IMG/VR virus record: IMGVR_UViG_3300019850_000189
Coordinates: 124,001 to 188,000 of that record
DNA length: 64,000 nucleotides
Reading direction: 5' to 3' (one strand)
Source: a virus
Shown: positions 47,762-56,591 of the stretch, in pieces
Numbering within the stretch: the first letter of the stretch is position 1
Layout: the number at the start of each line of letters is the position of its first letter
The notes under the pieces: model-generated
The model's database searches: none
What the model was told of the DNA's origin: nothing
Seen by the model: the letters and a program-made list of their open reading frames with translations, nothing else
Program-made: the position numbers and the translations under genes

Positions 47762-48724
47762 ATGAAAATTTTATGCCTTTTCTATGATGGTGGATATGGT
47801 GTAACTAGAGCATCCAATTTGATTTTCAATGCCATTAAGAATGAATACAAAGATACCATAAAACATCTCTCGAACATCAACAATACTTATGTCATATATG
47901 ACATAATTAAAAATCATAACCCGGATGTTATTGTCACACAGGACTATTTTTCCTGGATTATGAATGCCATCAGCTGTTACAAAATCGATCACCACGTAAA
48001 ATCTATTTTATATTCTCTATATATAGATGATATCATCCCCGATGGTCTTGAAACTTTTGACGGTTTTTTTGTTCCTGAAAATAACTCCATGAAATATTCG
48101 AGAAATTGCGTGGCGGCCGCCAGCAGTGTATTCTATTTACCATTGGAGCCTAATTTCAGATATGATATAGAATGGTCCAAGAGAGAAAACAATTTTATTT
48201 ATGCCGGCCGAATAGACAGAACGAAACTGAATCTGAAAATATTATCATTACTCGATAAACATCACCAAACGCTGCACGTATATGGTGCAATAACTGACCA
48301 AAAACATTTTTCTAAGTGCCGCCGTTTTAATTCTTTCAAGTATATGGGTGTGGCCACAACGAATATGATGCCATCCATTTTTAATAAATACAAGTTTCAC
48401 ATACTATACTCCGAAACTGATTGCTTTTCAATTAGCAGTTTAGAAGCGGCCGCCTGTGGAACAATTCCGATTACTATTGGGAGAATACTTAAATGGATGA
48501 AAGATTACAGTTTTCAATTTAGCAACATACATGAATTCAGCATCATGCAGCCGGCCTTGCTTATACACGATTTGACCAAGTTTTCTATAAATATAAGCAA
48601 CAAAATAGACAGCAACTATAGAGTTGCGCCCTTTATTGAACAATTCGGTAGAGCGCTTAAGAACCCTGTAAAAAACATAAAACCTGTGATAAAAAGTAAT
48701 TTTATTTCTCATCCACAAAGATAA
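47762..48724 (+). CDS. GT4-like glycosyltransferase
   Basis: The protein is 320 residues. FLYDGGYGVTRASNLIF-type glycine start (MKILCLFYDGGYGVTR), NFIYAGRIDRTKLNLKIL at the junction of the two Rossmann domains, and DCFSISSLEAAACGTIPIT, the acidic donor-binding loop of GT4 family retaining glycosyltransferases (E-x7-E region partly kept). It is likely to transfer a sugar to DNA, to the host surface or to a virion protein. Position next to fibre-like and radical SAM genes favours a virion protein, by inference. Confidence 0.75.
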   Translation: MKILCLFYDGGYGVTRASNLIFNAIKNEYKDTIKHLSNINNTYVIYDIIKNHNPDVIVTQDYFSWIMNAISCYKIDHHVKSILYSLYIDDIIPDGLETFDGFFVPENNSMKYSRNCVAAASSVFYLPLEPNFRYDIEWSKRENNFIYAGRIDRTKLNLKILSLLDKHHQTLHVYGAITDQKHFSKCRRFNSFKYMGVATTNMMPSIFNKYKFHILYSETDCFSISSLEAAACGTIPITIGRILKWMKDYSFQFSNIHEFSIMQPALLIHDLTKFSINISNKIDSNYRVAPFIEQFGRALKNPVKNIKPVIKSNFISHPQR

Positions 48725-48743
48725 TAGAACAGTGGAGCAGCAT

Positions 48744-49175
48744 ATGAAACTAAGTCGAGTTATGAAAGAGGCAACCAGAATCATCAGTGTGGATCTAAGT
48801 AAATCGAGCGATCCTATTGCGCACCCCAAAGCCGGTTTAGGCACCAATAAAATTATCCGTATAGACAAAAACAAAGAAAGAATTATCCCAAAGGTGCTCA
48901 GCAGACAAGAACTTAAAGATCTCGAATATTATATACCAAATCTACCCGATGGTGCCTGGGATACCATCCCCCCTGAATTCAAACGTTTTTATCATGATTC
49001 CATGAATAGCTACCCCGAAGTCACATGGCAGCCTCTTACTTCTCTTGCTAAATGGAGACTTTTGTATAATAAAATGAAGAAAAAATATCCAAACATCAAT
49101 TGGGGAAAAATATACCCACGCAAATTGGCTAACAAACTGCCTCCAGAAGTGCCGAAAGCCTCTAAATCTTTTTAA
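48744..49175 (+). CDS. Hypothetical basic protein, 143 aa
   Basis: Not recognised. ATG 48744 follows GGAG by six bases. Basic start, Pro-rich centre (IPNLPDGAWDTIPPEF) and a basic Pro/Lys end (KLPPEVPKASKSF). Possibly a virion component. Confidence 0.6.
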   Translation: MKLSRVMKEATRIISVDLSKSSDPIAHPKAGLGTNKIIRIDKNKERIIPKVLSRQELKDLEYYIPNLPDGAWDTIPPEFKRFYHDSMNSYPEVTWQPLTSLAKWRLLYNKMKKKYPNINWGKIYPRKLANKLPPEVPKASKSF

Positions 49176-49216
49176 TAAATCGCCCGCTATAATTCAAATT
49201 AATCCTATGATAAAAG

Positions 49217-49224
49217 CATATATA
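49217..49224 (+). promoter_or_regulatory. CATATATA motif, candidate late promoter
   Basis: AAGCATATATAGCC, 5 bases before ATG 49230, in a 54-base gap. Confidence 0.4.
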
Positions 49225-49229
49225 GCCGT

Positions 49230-49913
49230 ATGGATAATGAAATTATGTTAAAGGACCGGCACAAACTGGATAAAACACAAAAATGCCAGGATTGCGGCCG
49301 AGATATAGATTATGTATTTATAATGTCTGATGATCGTGAGCTATGTCGAACTTGTGCAGCTAAGAGATGGCAGAAACGGTTCGCCCCCGAAGAGATATGG
49401 GAAGAACTTGATTATAATAGAAAAGCAACTTGGGAATCGGCTGTAGTTAGATATAAAATCATTCGTCATTATACACCTCTAAAGGAATCGGACTTGGCCA
49501 CCAATGTAAAAAAATATCCATTTCTATTAGAATTGACCAAGTATAGAAGAGCCCATCCAGAAATAGATAGAATTATAGAGCTCGCCAATGAACATGAAAT
49601 AATGCCGCGGCATATCAAAAATATGAAATGGCTGCTCGAAAATATAGATAAATTCACCGACCAAAAATATGTTAACAATCTATCAAAAAAGATACAACTG
49701 CTAGCAAGAATCTCTATTGTATTCCGTTCTTATTATACAGGTCTTCTGAAATATTTATATTTGCATAACTATCTAACACAAAAACAACTATCATCAATAG
49801 AAAAGAACAACGAGAGATTCAAAAAAAGGATAGCAAAGGCCGCTCTAAGAAGAAATTTTAGATTCGCTGATGGTCCAAGAGGGCCAATTTTGAGAGAGAA
49901 TTACGGTAAATGA
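49230..49913 (+). CDS. Hypothetical protein with zinc ribbon
   Basis: The protein is 227 residues. CQDCGRD at about 19-25 and CRTCAAKRW at about 39-47 make a four-cysteine zinc knuckle. The remainder is helical and basic, ending RRNFRFADGPRGPILRENY. It overlaps the next glycosyltransferase-like gene by 4 bases. DNA or RNA binding is plausible. Confidence 0.65.
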   Translation: MDNEIMLKDRHKLDKTQKCQDCGRDIDYVFIMSDDRELCRTCAAKRWQKRFAPEEIWEELDYNRKATWESAVVRYKIIRHYTPLKESDLATNVKKYPFLLELTKYRRAHPEIDRIIELANEHEIMPRHIKNMKWLLENIDKFTDQKYVNNLSKKIQLLARISIVFRSYYTGLLKYLYLHNYLTQKQLSSIEKNNERFKKRIAKAALRRNFRFADGPRGPILRENYGK

Positions 49914-51031
49914 ACTATTGGTATCCCACGAGCTATAATACAAATTCTTACTACATCACTGGAGAAGCAGTAGAGCTTCCTTCATTGCTTGATGTAATTT
50001 ATAATAACGCAGATTATACCAGTTATCAGAATTTTCGGTTTTATAGTAAGAGCCCGGAAGAGATTCAGCTTATGCTTGCGGCATACAGAGCGTGTTATAA
50101 ATATAATAAATCAACTAACAATGAATCAGTATTGTGGCTTGTTGATAGCCCACGAATGACGCATCTAATTCTGAATGAGATGGTAGAAGCTGAGATGCGT
50201 GGATATAGTAATATCGTAATTCTTGGCATGAAAAATGTAGATAGTAATTTTTTCAAAATCAAAGATGTCTCTGGTATAATTAAGCGCATAAAAGACTTAA
50301 TTAAGAAACATAATGTAAAGGCTGTGATTACGCCATGCGTTAATAAAATCCATAATCGCATATTATCAGAAATTGATATCAAGAAAATTGGTATACAGCA
50401 TGGCACCGGGACCTGGGTCGAAAAGAATTTACTTAATGAAGTGAACATGCACTTTAATTATGGCAAAATAAGCAACAAAGAATTTAATAATCCCAAATCT
50501 ATCATAGCTGGTTATTCTCCTACTAAATTGTTCGAATTTTATCCGAAGGCGGATGAGAATTATATTCTATATGCCACTCAAGGTCGCGCTTTTACCAATA
50601 AAAAGAATATAATAGAACAATTAGGTATGCTGCGTCTGCAGGATGATTTTGGAATGCCCATAGTTATCAAAGAACATGCCGATGCGACAGGAGAGTTTGC
50701 CGGCACAGTGGAAAGAGTTTATAGCGAATCCGGAAATATAAATACAATAGAGCTTGTACGAAAAGCATCAGTGGTAATCACCAGCTGGTCAGGCACCGGC
50801 CTGGAATCTATGTTTTTCAATAAGCCTACCATTATATTGGATACACAAAATGACGGGGGTAAATTCTATAAGACTTCTGGTTTAGTGATTCCCATGTCAT
50901 ATGAAGTCTTGAAGGCGAGAACATATTTTTTTCTGAGCGGCAACAGGTTAGATATCTCGGGCTACAAGAAAAGAATTAATTTTGAAGGCGGCAAACTTGC
51001 CAGCAAAATAATCATAGATGCCGTTAAATAA
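49910..51031 (+). CDS. CDP-glycerol/GT-B glycosyltransferase-like protein
   Basis: The protein is 373 residues. IGIQHGTGTWVEK (about 162-174) and YILYATQGRAFTN resemble the Rossmann joints of TagF-like or capsular polysaccharide transferases. PIVIKEHADATGEF and VVITSWSGTGLESMFFNKPTIILD match their C-terminal donor-binding strands. Substrate unknown; a glycan on phage or host is likely. It starts in an ATGA overlap with the zinc-ribbon gene. An early promoter begins 2 bases after its stop. Confidence 0.65.
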   Translation: MNYWYPTSYNTNSYYITGEAVELPSLLDVIYNNADYTSYQNFRFYSKSPEEIQLMLAAYRACYKYNKSTNNESVLWLVDSPRMTHLILNEMVEAEMRGYSNIVILGMKNVDSNFFKIKDVSGIIKRIKDLIKKHNVKAVITPCVNKIHNRILSEIDIKKIGIQHGTGTWVEKNLLNEVNMHFNYGKISNKEFNNPKSIIAGYSPTKLFEFYPKADENYILYATQGRAFTNKKNIIEQLGMLRLQDDFGMPIVIKEHADATGEFAGTVERVYSESGNINTIELVRKASVVITSWSGTGLESMFFNKPTIILDTQNDGGKFYKTSGLVIPMSYEVLKARTYFFLSGNRLDISGYKKRINFEGGKLASKIIIDAVK

Positions 51032-51033
51032 GC

Positions 51034-51062
51034 TTTACAATTCAGTCGGAGTGTGTTATTAT
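51034..51062 (+). promoter_or_regulatory. Sigma-70-like promoter
   Basis: TTTACA at 51034-51039, 17-base spacer, TATTAT at 51057-51062. ATG 51069 starts seven bases after the box. Confidence 0.8.
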
Positions 51063-51068
51063 TAACTT

Positions 51069-51482
51069 ATGAAACTAGTAGACATTTTCCAAAAGGGAAA
51101 TATGGTTAGACTCTTCTTTACCAATTTATATGAAGAGGCTTATGGTGATGATTGGGATGATGTTCCATTCGCAGACAACAAGGGCCGGGTATATGATAAT
51201 TTTGTAACTGAAGTGACTGATATTGCCATTCCATTTACTTACGAGGTCATGTTCCTCGAAGAAATAACCAATGAATATAATTGGGAGCAGGTGAAAGCGG
51301 CAAAAATGCCAGTTCTTATCATAGTTACAATGTCAGAGACGCTGCCAAGGAAAAACGAACATGATTTCATTGAATTTGCTTTCAACAATTTTAGTCTTAA
51401 TCTAGGCGATAAACAAGAAGTAGTGAAGAGAAAAATTGCCAAATTTAATTTGAAACACAAATATAAGATAAAGATAATGTGA
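51069..51482 (+). CDS. Hypothetical protein, probably leaderless
   Basis: The protein is 137 residues and not recognised. Acidic near residue 25 (YGDDWDDVPFADNKG), alpha/beta centre (MPVLIIVTMSETLP) and a basic end. There is no ribosome site before the ATG, which sits at the expected transcription start. It is followed 9 bases later by the next gene with a GAGGAG site. Confidence 0.65.
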   Translation: MKLVDIFQKGNMVRLFFTNLYEEAYGDDWDDVPFADNKGRVYDNFVTEVTDIAIPFTYEVMFLEEITNEYNWEQVKAAKMPVLIIVTMSETLPRKNEHDFIEFAFNNFSLNLGDKQEVVKRKIAKFNLKHKYKIKIM

Positions 51483-51491
51483 GGAGTTCCA

Positions 51492-52058
51492 ATGAAAGTT
51501 TTATACTATTCTAAAAAACCAGAAATGAAAACATCTCCAGATCATTATTTTGGCGAAAGCGGCGTTATTTGTTTTGCATATAAGAACGGAGTTATATTAT
51601 ATGCAAAGCCATATAAAGATGGCCATTATATATTTGCCGATGACAAAATAATCGGCGAGTCATTAGTCAATTCAAGTCACATGACTCACTCTAACTTAGT
51701 GAGTCGTTATGCCAATGCTACAAATAGAACAGAAGACAAAAAAACCTGGATAAGAGGCCGAACAAATCCCAGTCATGCAAAGGCTAATTTCTGGGGAGAT
51801 ATATCAGAGAAAGAATTATTAAATACTATTTTATTATTAAGAAAATATCATATTTTAAAACGTCAGCCATCCTATGAATTTGGCCTGGTATCAAAAGAAG
51901 GAGGTTCAAAAAGAGTTAAAATCAACGTGCCTGAAAACATTCATGTTACCCCCATATACACTCACCATGCAATAAGAAAAAACATATACCGAAAACTTGG
52001 TTTAGAAAATAAGATAAAAAAACTCCTAAATAAATTATATGAATCCTTGCGGAAATAG
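51492..52058 (+). CDS. Hypothetical protein, 188 aa
   Basis: Not recognised. Beta-rich first part (GVICFAYKNGVILYAKPYKD), a His/Asn-rich centre and a basic helical C-terminus. Second gene after the 51034 promoter. The next early promoter begins 1 base after its stop. Confidence 0.65.
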   Translation: MKVLYYSKKPEMKTSPDHYFGESGVICFAYKNGVILYAKPYKDGHYIFADDKIIGESLVNSSHMTHSNLVSRYANATNRTEDKKTWIRGRTNPSHAKANFWGDISEKELLNTILLLRKYHILKRQPSYEFGLVSKEGGSKRVKINVPENIHVTPIYTHHAIRKNIYRKLGLENKIKKLLNKLYESLRK

Positions 52059-52059
52059 C

Positions 52060-52088
52060 TTTACAATTCACAGTAAAAGCTGTATAAT
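52060..52088 (+). promoter_or_regulatory. Sigma-70-like promoter of MoxR module 2
   Basis: TTTACA at 52060-52065, 17-base spacer, TATAAT at 52083-52088. An ATG at 52095 again lies seven bases later and opens a 16-codon frame; the main start is ATG 52123 with CAGGAG. Confidence 0.85.
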
Positions 52089-52122
52089 ATAACCATGAAA
52101 AATAAAAATACAGGAGAAAAAA

Positions 52123-52281
52123 ATGAATTATCTTTATCAAAATAGACCAAGAAAGAAAGACAAACCGAAGTATATACCTGTTACTAATCTTCCTAGACCG
52201 AAGCCTCCAAAATTTTGGAAGCCCACAATGGAAGAAATCAAAAGAAACAGTCTGCTCAGAGATGCTTATGGAATCAAATAA
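52123..52281 (+). CDS. Small basic Pro-rich protein
   Basis: The protein is 52 residues: MNYLYQNRPRKKDKPKYIP then LPRPKPPKFWKPTMEE. It is very basic and proline-rich, probably unstructured alone. GGAG site. First gene after the promoter, 27 bases before the MoxR gene, so it may be a partner of module 2. Confidence 0.65.
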   Translation: MNYLYQNRPRKKDKPKYIPVTNLPRPKPPKFWKPTMEEIKRNSLLRDAYGIK

Positions 52282-52308
52282 AAAAATATATAATTTCAAG
52301 GAGATAAA

Positions 52309-53412
52309 ATGTCAAGTCCAGGTGAAGTAAAAAGAAAAATTGATATGATCCTCCCAAAAGAGGGAAAGCAAACAATTACACCATTTATTCATGGAGTTCC
52401 TGGCATAGGTAAATCAGCAATTGTAAAACAAATTGCTGAAGAAAGAAATATCCAGTGTGTCGATTTAAGGCTGTCTATGCATGAAGCTTCCGATATCAAG
52501 GGCATTCCATATCCAATCCCTGAAGAACAGATTTCAAAATGGTTTCCGCCAGATTTCTTACCGTTTAAAACATCCAAGAAATATGCAGGTTCCAAGGGAA
52601 TACTTTTTCTTGATGAGCTTAATCGCGCCGCTCCTGATGTACTGCAAACTGTCTTTCAGCTAGTCCTCGATCGAAAGGTTGGCGATTTAGAACTTCTTGA
52701 TGAATGGCATATAGCTTGCGCGGGTAATTTGGGAGATGAAGATGGATGTGATGTAATAGATTTCGATCCTGCTCTTAACAATAGATTCATACATTTTTAT
52801 ATGGAGCCAAATCTTGAGAGTTGGACAAAATGGGCAGAGCATAACAAGATCAATGATGATATTATATCTTTTATAAAAGGAAAACCCGCTTATCTTTACA
52901 GACAATACAAGGATAAATCTGATAGAAATTTCCTCATCACCCCTCGAAGCTGGGAGAAATTTTCAGATATAATCGAGTTAAATGCGGCAATTGGTATCAA
53001 AGAAACCACCAACATATTAGCAACTGATATAATTGGAGATGCCGCGATTCATTTCATGAAATATTTGGAAGAGAAAGCGTTAATAGAACCGCGGGATATC
53101 CTCAATAAATATGATGCAATTAAACATAAGATTCGTGCTATGAGCCGCGAACAAAAGTATGCTGCCAATCAGGAACTTATAGTTTTTATTTCGCAGATGA
53201 AGCGAGTTGATAAAAAACACATCAGAAATCTACATACATATCTCACAGAAGAACTGGAAATAGATATACACATCGCGTTTCTAAAAGAGCTAGCAAAGAA
53301 AACTGATCATACAGATGGCAATCATTTTATTGATAAATATCTGGATGAGTATGAGGACGAATCAGATAAAGTAATTGAAATTTTGACAGCATCCAATGAG
53401 GAAAAAAAATGA
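52309..53412 (+). CDS. MoxR-type AAA+ ATPase of module 2
   Basis: The protein is 367 residues, the usual MoxR length. Walker A GVPGIGKS at 29-36, Walker B ILFLDELNRAAPD at 98-110, sensor-1 IACAGNLGDE, and the arginine-rich NNRFIHFYMEP segment follow in order. It belongs to the same subfamily as the core of the 33686 product. MoxR proteins work as ring ATPases with a VWA partner, here fused to a metallopeptidase in the next gene (4-base overlap). AAGGAG site. Expressed from a strong early-type promoter. Confidence 0.88.
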   Translation: MSSPGEVKRKIDMILPKEGKQTITPFIHGVPGIGKSAIVKQIAEERNIQCVDLRLSMHEASDIKGIPYPIPEEQISKWFPPDFLPFKTSKKYAGSKGILFLDELNRAAPDVLQTVFQLVLDRKVGDLELLDEWHIACAGNLGDEDGCDVIDFDPALNNRFIHFYMEPNLESWTKWAEHNKINDDIISFIKGKPAYLYRQYKDKSDRNFLITPRSWEKFSDIIELNAAIGIKETTNILATDIIGDAAIHFMKYLEEKALIEPRDILNKYDAIKHKIRAMSREQKYAANQELIVFISQMKRVDKKHIRNLHTYLTEELEIDIHIAFLKELAKKTDHTDGNHFIDKYLDEYEDESDKVIEILTASNEEKK

Positions 53413-54743
53413 AATCTGTTAGAATCCCTAAAAAGATAGAAGATATTAGTTTGCGCTGGGTTCAACTGGCCCCATTTTTGGCTGAGTTCACAATGAGATT
53501 CTATTATCATGAGGCCGAGAAAGGCGAAATGGAAATTCCAACCATGGGTGTTGGCGTTCATCATGGCAGGTTTAATTTATATTATGATAAAGAATTTCTG
53601 AAGAAAATCCCCAAAAATATTTTAGAATTTGTGCTGATTCATGAAATTATGCATATTGTATCTCTGCATCAGGAACGTAAAATGCCTGAGAGGTTGGTGT
53701 GGAATATCGCTACTGATATGATTATTAATGATAACATTACTACATTGAAAATAGCTGGCCGGCCGGTCAAATGTTGGAAAGATGCTGTATATTTAGATCA
53801 TGCAGTTTCTCAGGGTTATCAAGGAGAGAAGATTTCAGAAGAACTTTATGAATGGCTATTGAAAGAATATAATAAATATAAGAAAAAATATGGTTCTAAA
53901 GCCGGAGTGTGCAGCTTGCCAAAAGCTGATGATCAGAGCCATAAAGGCGGTAATGCTGATAAAAAGGCCTCCGGCCAAAATCAGAAAAGCGGTAATTCTG
54001 GTAAAGAGTCTTCCGGTCAAGATCAAAAATCAAAAGGCAGCGATTCACCCTTGAAAAGGATGTTCAAGCAAATGGACGCTCATGAATGGCTTGAAAAGCA
54101 ACTCACTGAGATGGATAAAAAAGCTGTCGAAGAGATCGTAAAAAGTGCAAGGATGAGGAGTTGGGGAAGTATGTCTGGAAACATGGTTGAATATCTTGAT
54201 AAACTAACAAAAGACAAAACTGTTAATTGGAGACAACTTCTCAGAAAATATACAAACAACTGGAGTTGGGGAAAAGGCCCGATTAGATTCAGAACCTGGA
54301 ATAAGCGAAATAGAAGACAGCTTCCATTGCCAGGTTATAAAAGACCTCATAATGAACTTGTTGTAGCTGTTGATACATCCGGTTCAATTGACCAGGAATA
54401 TTTTCAAATGTTTTTCAATGAGGTAGAATCTATCGCAAAAGACAAAGATCGATTAACTATATTAGAGTGTGATACGAAAATTAATAATATCTATGATAAA
54501 TATAGACGTGGAGATTATAGAAAAATACGGCTTGTTGGTCGTGGCGGCACTAATTTTGCTCCGGTTTTTGATTGGATGCAGGAGAACGAAAAGCAAAAAA
54601 GCCTTCTGATATATTTTACAGATCTTTATGCCGATTGGAATTTCGATACACATGGAATTCATACAATATGGTGCACTCCAAACGAAAATGAGGATGCACC
54701 AAAGGACAAGGGAAAAACTGTACATATTAAAAAGGGCGTATAG
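53409..54743 (+). CDS. Metallopeptidase-VWA fusion protein of module 2 (DUF2201)
   Basis: The protein is 444 residues. HEIMHIVSLHQER at 78-90 is the HExxH zinc motif, NIATDMIINDNI follows, then a Lys/Gln/Gly-rich linker at about 170-215 and a VWA domain with MIDAS DTSGS at 322-326, GRGGTNF and FTDLYAD. This is the complete DUF2201 arrangement (Pfam PF13203 plus PF09967), which in module 1 is split in two genes around the MoxR gene. Likely a protein-remodelling or activating machine with its ATPase. Substrate unknown. Confidence 0.88.
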   Translation: MKSVRIPKKIEDISLRWVQLAPFLAEFTMRFYYHEAEKGEMEIPTMGVGVHHGRFNLYYDKEFLKKIPKNILEFVLIHEIMHIVSLHQERKMPERLVWNIATDMIINDNITTLKIAGRPVKCWKDAVYLDHAVSQGYQGEKISEELYEWLLKEYNKYKKKYGSKAGVCSLPKADDQSHKGGNADKKASGQNQKSGNSGKESSGQDQKSKGSDSPLKRMFKQMDAHEWLEKQLTEMDKKAVEEIVKSARMRSWGSMSGNMVEYLDKLTKDKTVNWRQLLRKYTNNWSWGKGPIRFRTWNKRNRRQLPLPGYKRPHNELVVAVDTSGSIDQEYFQMFFNEVESIAKDKDRLTILECDTKINNIYDKYRRGDYRKIRLVGRGGTNFAPVFDWMQENEKQKSLLIYFTDLYADWNFDTHGIHTIWCTPNENEDAPKDKGKTVHIKKGV

Positions 54744-54776
54744 TATTAAACAATTCATAAAAAGGAATGTATATTG

Positions 54777-55208
54777 ATGATAAAATCTTCTGGTTGTATA
54801 GTAGTGAAAATATTTGACGGCCAACCTTATATACTATTAGTGCATGCCAGTGGTAACTGGAAAATTAAGCAATTCGGCATTCCCAAGGGATTGACCAATC
54901 AGAATGAGCCATTAGCCCAAGCAGCCATTAGAGAAACTTTAGAAGAGACAGGTGTAACACCAAAAATCATCAAGTATATCGGCTATGTAGATCTTAAATC
55001 TAGAAACAAGAGGGTGCATGCCTATCTAGCGAAAATCAAAAATGGAAAAATAAATGATAAAAAACAGACGGCTGGCTATGACAAAAATGAAGTTGATGTC
55101 TCTAAATTTTATTCATTGGAGCAGGCTCTCGGTATGTTATATACCTATCAAAAACCGCTGTTAATAAAGGCTAAAAGCTATATAGAAGAGCACATACATG
55201 ATTTTTGA
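54777..55208 (+). CDS. Nudix hydrolase
   Basis: The protein is 143 residues. The Nudix box runs from G38 to V60 (GLTNQNEPLAQAAIRETLEE then TGV), with all consensus residues G-x5-E-x7-R-E-x-x-E-E-x-G. Such enzymes cleave nucleoside diphosphate-linked compounds: dNTPs, NAD-type cofactors, dinucleoside polyphosphates or mRNA caps; the sequence does not decide which. An NAD-related substrate would fit the NMNAT-like gene. AAAGGA sets ATG 54777. Confidence 0.9.
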   Translation: MIKSSGCIVVKIFDGQPYILLVHASGNWKIKQFGIPKGLTNQNEPLAQAAIRETLEETGVTPKIIKYIGYVDLKSRNKRVHAYLAKIKNGKINDKKQTAGYDKNEVDVSKFYSLEQALGMLYTYQKPLLIKAKSYIEEHIHDF

Positions 55209-55217
55209 TGAGAGGAG

Positions 55218-55239
55218 CTATATGTTTTAAAACATATAG
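55218..55239. promoter_or_regulatory. Perfect 22-bp palindrome
   Basis: CTATATGTTTT and its exact complement AAAACATATAG with no spacer, in the 56-base gap after the Nudix gene. The right arm includes a CATATAG variant of the late-type motif. It could be an operator or a promoter element. Confidence 0.45.
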
Positions 55240-55264
55240 ATAAAATATTGGAGGCAATTAAAAA

Positions 55265-55486
55265 ATGGCAGATTTGATAAAGATTAAAAACAGGATAATC
55301 AATTTTGATAAAGTTAGGGAGGTCACTTTTTTAGACGAAAGGATAGTCTTAGGACATGATGATAATGCTGCTGAGGAATGGGTTGTAGTTCCTGATAATG
55401 AAATGGGAGGTGGTCATAAAATCACTGCGAGAGAATACAGTATAATAGTGCAAGGGTTACAAAATATCTCTCGTGTGATTATTTAG
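55265..55486 (+). CDS. Small hypothetical protein
   Basis: A 73-residue beta-rich protein (LIKIKNRIINFDKVREVTFL, EEWVVVPDNEMGGG) that resembles small PH- or YcgN-like barrels only in general look. Good TTGGAGG site. Unknown function. Confidence 0.6.
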   Translation: MADLIKIKNRIINFDKVREVTFLDERIVLGHDDNAAEEWVVVPDNEMGGGHKITAREYSIIVQGLQNISRVII

Positions 55487-55496
55487 GAGAGATAAA

Positions 55497-55919
55497 ATGA
55501 ATATATCAGAAACTTACTTTTGTATTGTTCGGGTCCGGCGTCGTTTAAAAGGTGACCCTTCAACGACCCGGATTTATAGCAATGAGATTGTTACTGCCAT
55601 CGCTTTTCCTCCAGGTTCTTTTGCTACATTGTATAGACATATATATTCGCCTGGATCACATATACATAGGATTTGTTACCAACCCGATTTTTGTCCACCA
55701 TTTCGTAAACCACCGATGTTCATTATTTATTTTACGAAAGATCCGAACGCTTTTTTAATTATTGGTGGAATTAAGAAAAAAAAGAGATTCAGAAAATTAC
55801 CATTTAATTATTTTCCTAAGCATATAATAGATGGATGGGCATATGCAATTATAGACGTTTTTATAGATAAGGGCATTAAAAACGAAAAAAAAATTAAAAT
55901 GGAAAGCAGAACTTTATAG
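55497..55919 (+). CDS. Hypothetical basic protein, 140 aa
   Basis: Not recognised. Very basic (VRVRRRLKGDPSTTRIYS) with two Cys and several Pro in the middle (ICYQPDFCPPFRKPP), later a strand-turn-strand. AGGAGAG site. Nucleic-acid binding is possible. Confidence 0.6.
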   Translation: MNISETYFCIVRVRRRLKGDPSTTRIYSNEIVTAIAFPPGSFATLYRHIYSPGSHIHRICYQPDFCPPFRKPPMFIIYFTKDPNAFLIIGGIKKKKRFRKLPFNYFPKHIIDGWAYAIIDVFIDKGIKNEKKIKMESRTL

Positions 55920-55952
55920 CATATTTACTGCCAATCAAATAGATTTTAGAGC

Positions 55953-55981
55953 TTTACAAATCCCACCTAATATGATATAAT
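55953..55981 (+). promoter_or_regulatory. Sigma-70-like promoter
   Basis: TTTACA at 55953-55958, 17-base spacer, TATAAT at 55976-55981; ATG 55993 follows 12 bases after the box without a ribosome site. Confidence 0.8.
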
Positions 55982-55992
55982 ATATTTATAGC

Positions 55993-56160
55993 ATGAAAAT
56001 ATACAAAAAAGAAGAAATCAAAGATATTCTTAATTCCTCAAATAGAGCAATTGAAAAAGGAATAGCCAACGCAAAAAAACAATTAAAAAACATAACGCAA
56101 AAAAATCACTTAAATTCTAGCTTTACAAAATATAAAAAATGTTATATAATAATAATATGA
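55993..56160 (+). CDS. Possible small basic helical protein
   Basis: A 55-codon frame, Lys/Asn-rich and helical (KIYKKEEIKDILNSSNRAIE, GIANAKKQLKNITQK). It directly follows an early-type promoter, supporting expression, but lacks a ribosome site and its last 13 codons overlap the next promoter, so the true end or reality is uncertain. Confidence 0.4.
   Translation: MKIYKKEEIKDILNSSNRAIEKGIANAKKQLKNITQKNHLNSSFTKYKKCYIIII
56122..56150 (+). promoter_or_regulatory. Sigma-70-like promoter
   Basis: TTTACA at 56122-56127, 17-base spacer, TATAAT at 56145-56150. ATG 56157 lies seven bases past the box and is in frame with ATG 56181. Confidence 0.85.
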
Positions 56161-56180
56161 AAACTTCAGGGGGAGTTAAA

Positions 56181-56591
56181 ATGAAAGCATTAGCAAAAAT
56201 TAGAAGGTATGATGTATTTGCGGCAACCGAGTTTATCAAGAATTTGAACAATGGCATTCCCGAAGATGTAGCCAAGGGAGATGCAATTTGGCTGGCGACT
56301 TTGGTGGCTGCCAGAAAGTTTTCCAAAGGCTCAACCAAACCAAGAACCAGCAATGGCAAAGACAAGAAATATGCTGAGAAAAATGGAATTTATACCAGCA
56401 AATGGAGACAGCTCTCAGGAATCGATCAAACAGACAAAGTTTATGATAAGAATATTATTCAAAGAATGGGCGAAGATTTTTATGAGCAGGTATTTCTTCC
56501 AAAACTCAAATCTCTTGTTGAAGCCGGACTGAGTTATAAGGAATATCGAGATTCAGCAAGGGAAGAACTTAACTATGCAAAAGCGGCTTAA
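56181..56591 (+). CDS. Hypothetical protein, 136 aa
   Basis: Not recognised. ATG 56181 follows a strong GGGGGAG. An in-frame ATG at 56157 (adds MKTSGGVK) lies at the expected transcript start and could give a second, leaderless product. The protein is helical at both ends, with a Lys/Ser/Gly-rich centre (KGSTKPRTSNGKDKKYAEK). Confidence 0.65.
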   Translation: MKALAKIRRYDVFAATEFIKNLNNGIPEDVAKGDAIWLATLVAARKFSKGSTKPRTSNGKDKKYAEKNGIYTSKWRQLSGIDQTDKVYDKNIIQRMGEDFYEQVFLPKLKSLVEAGLSYKEYRDSAREELNYAKAA

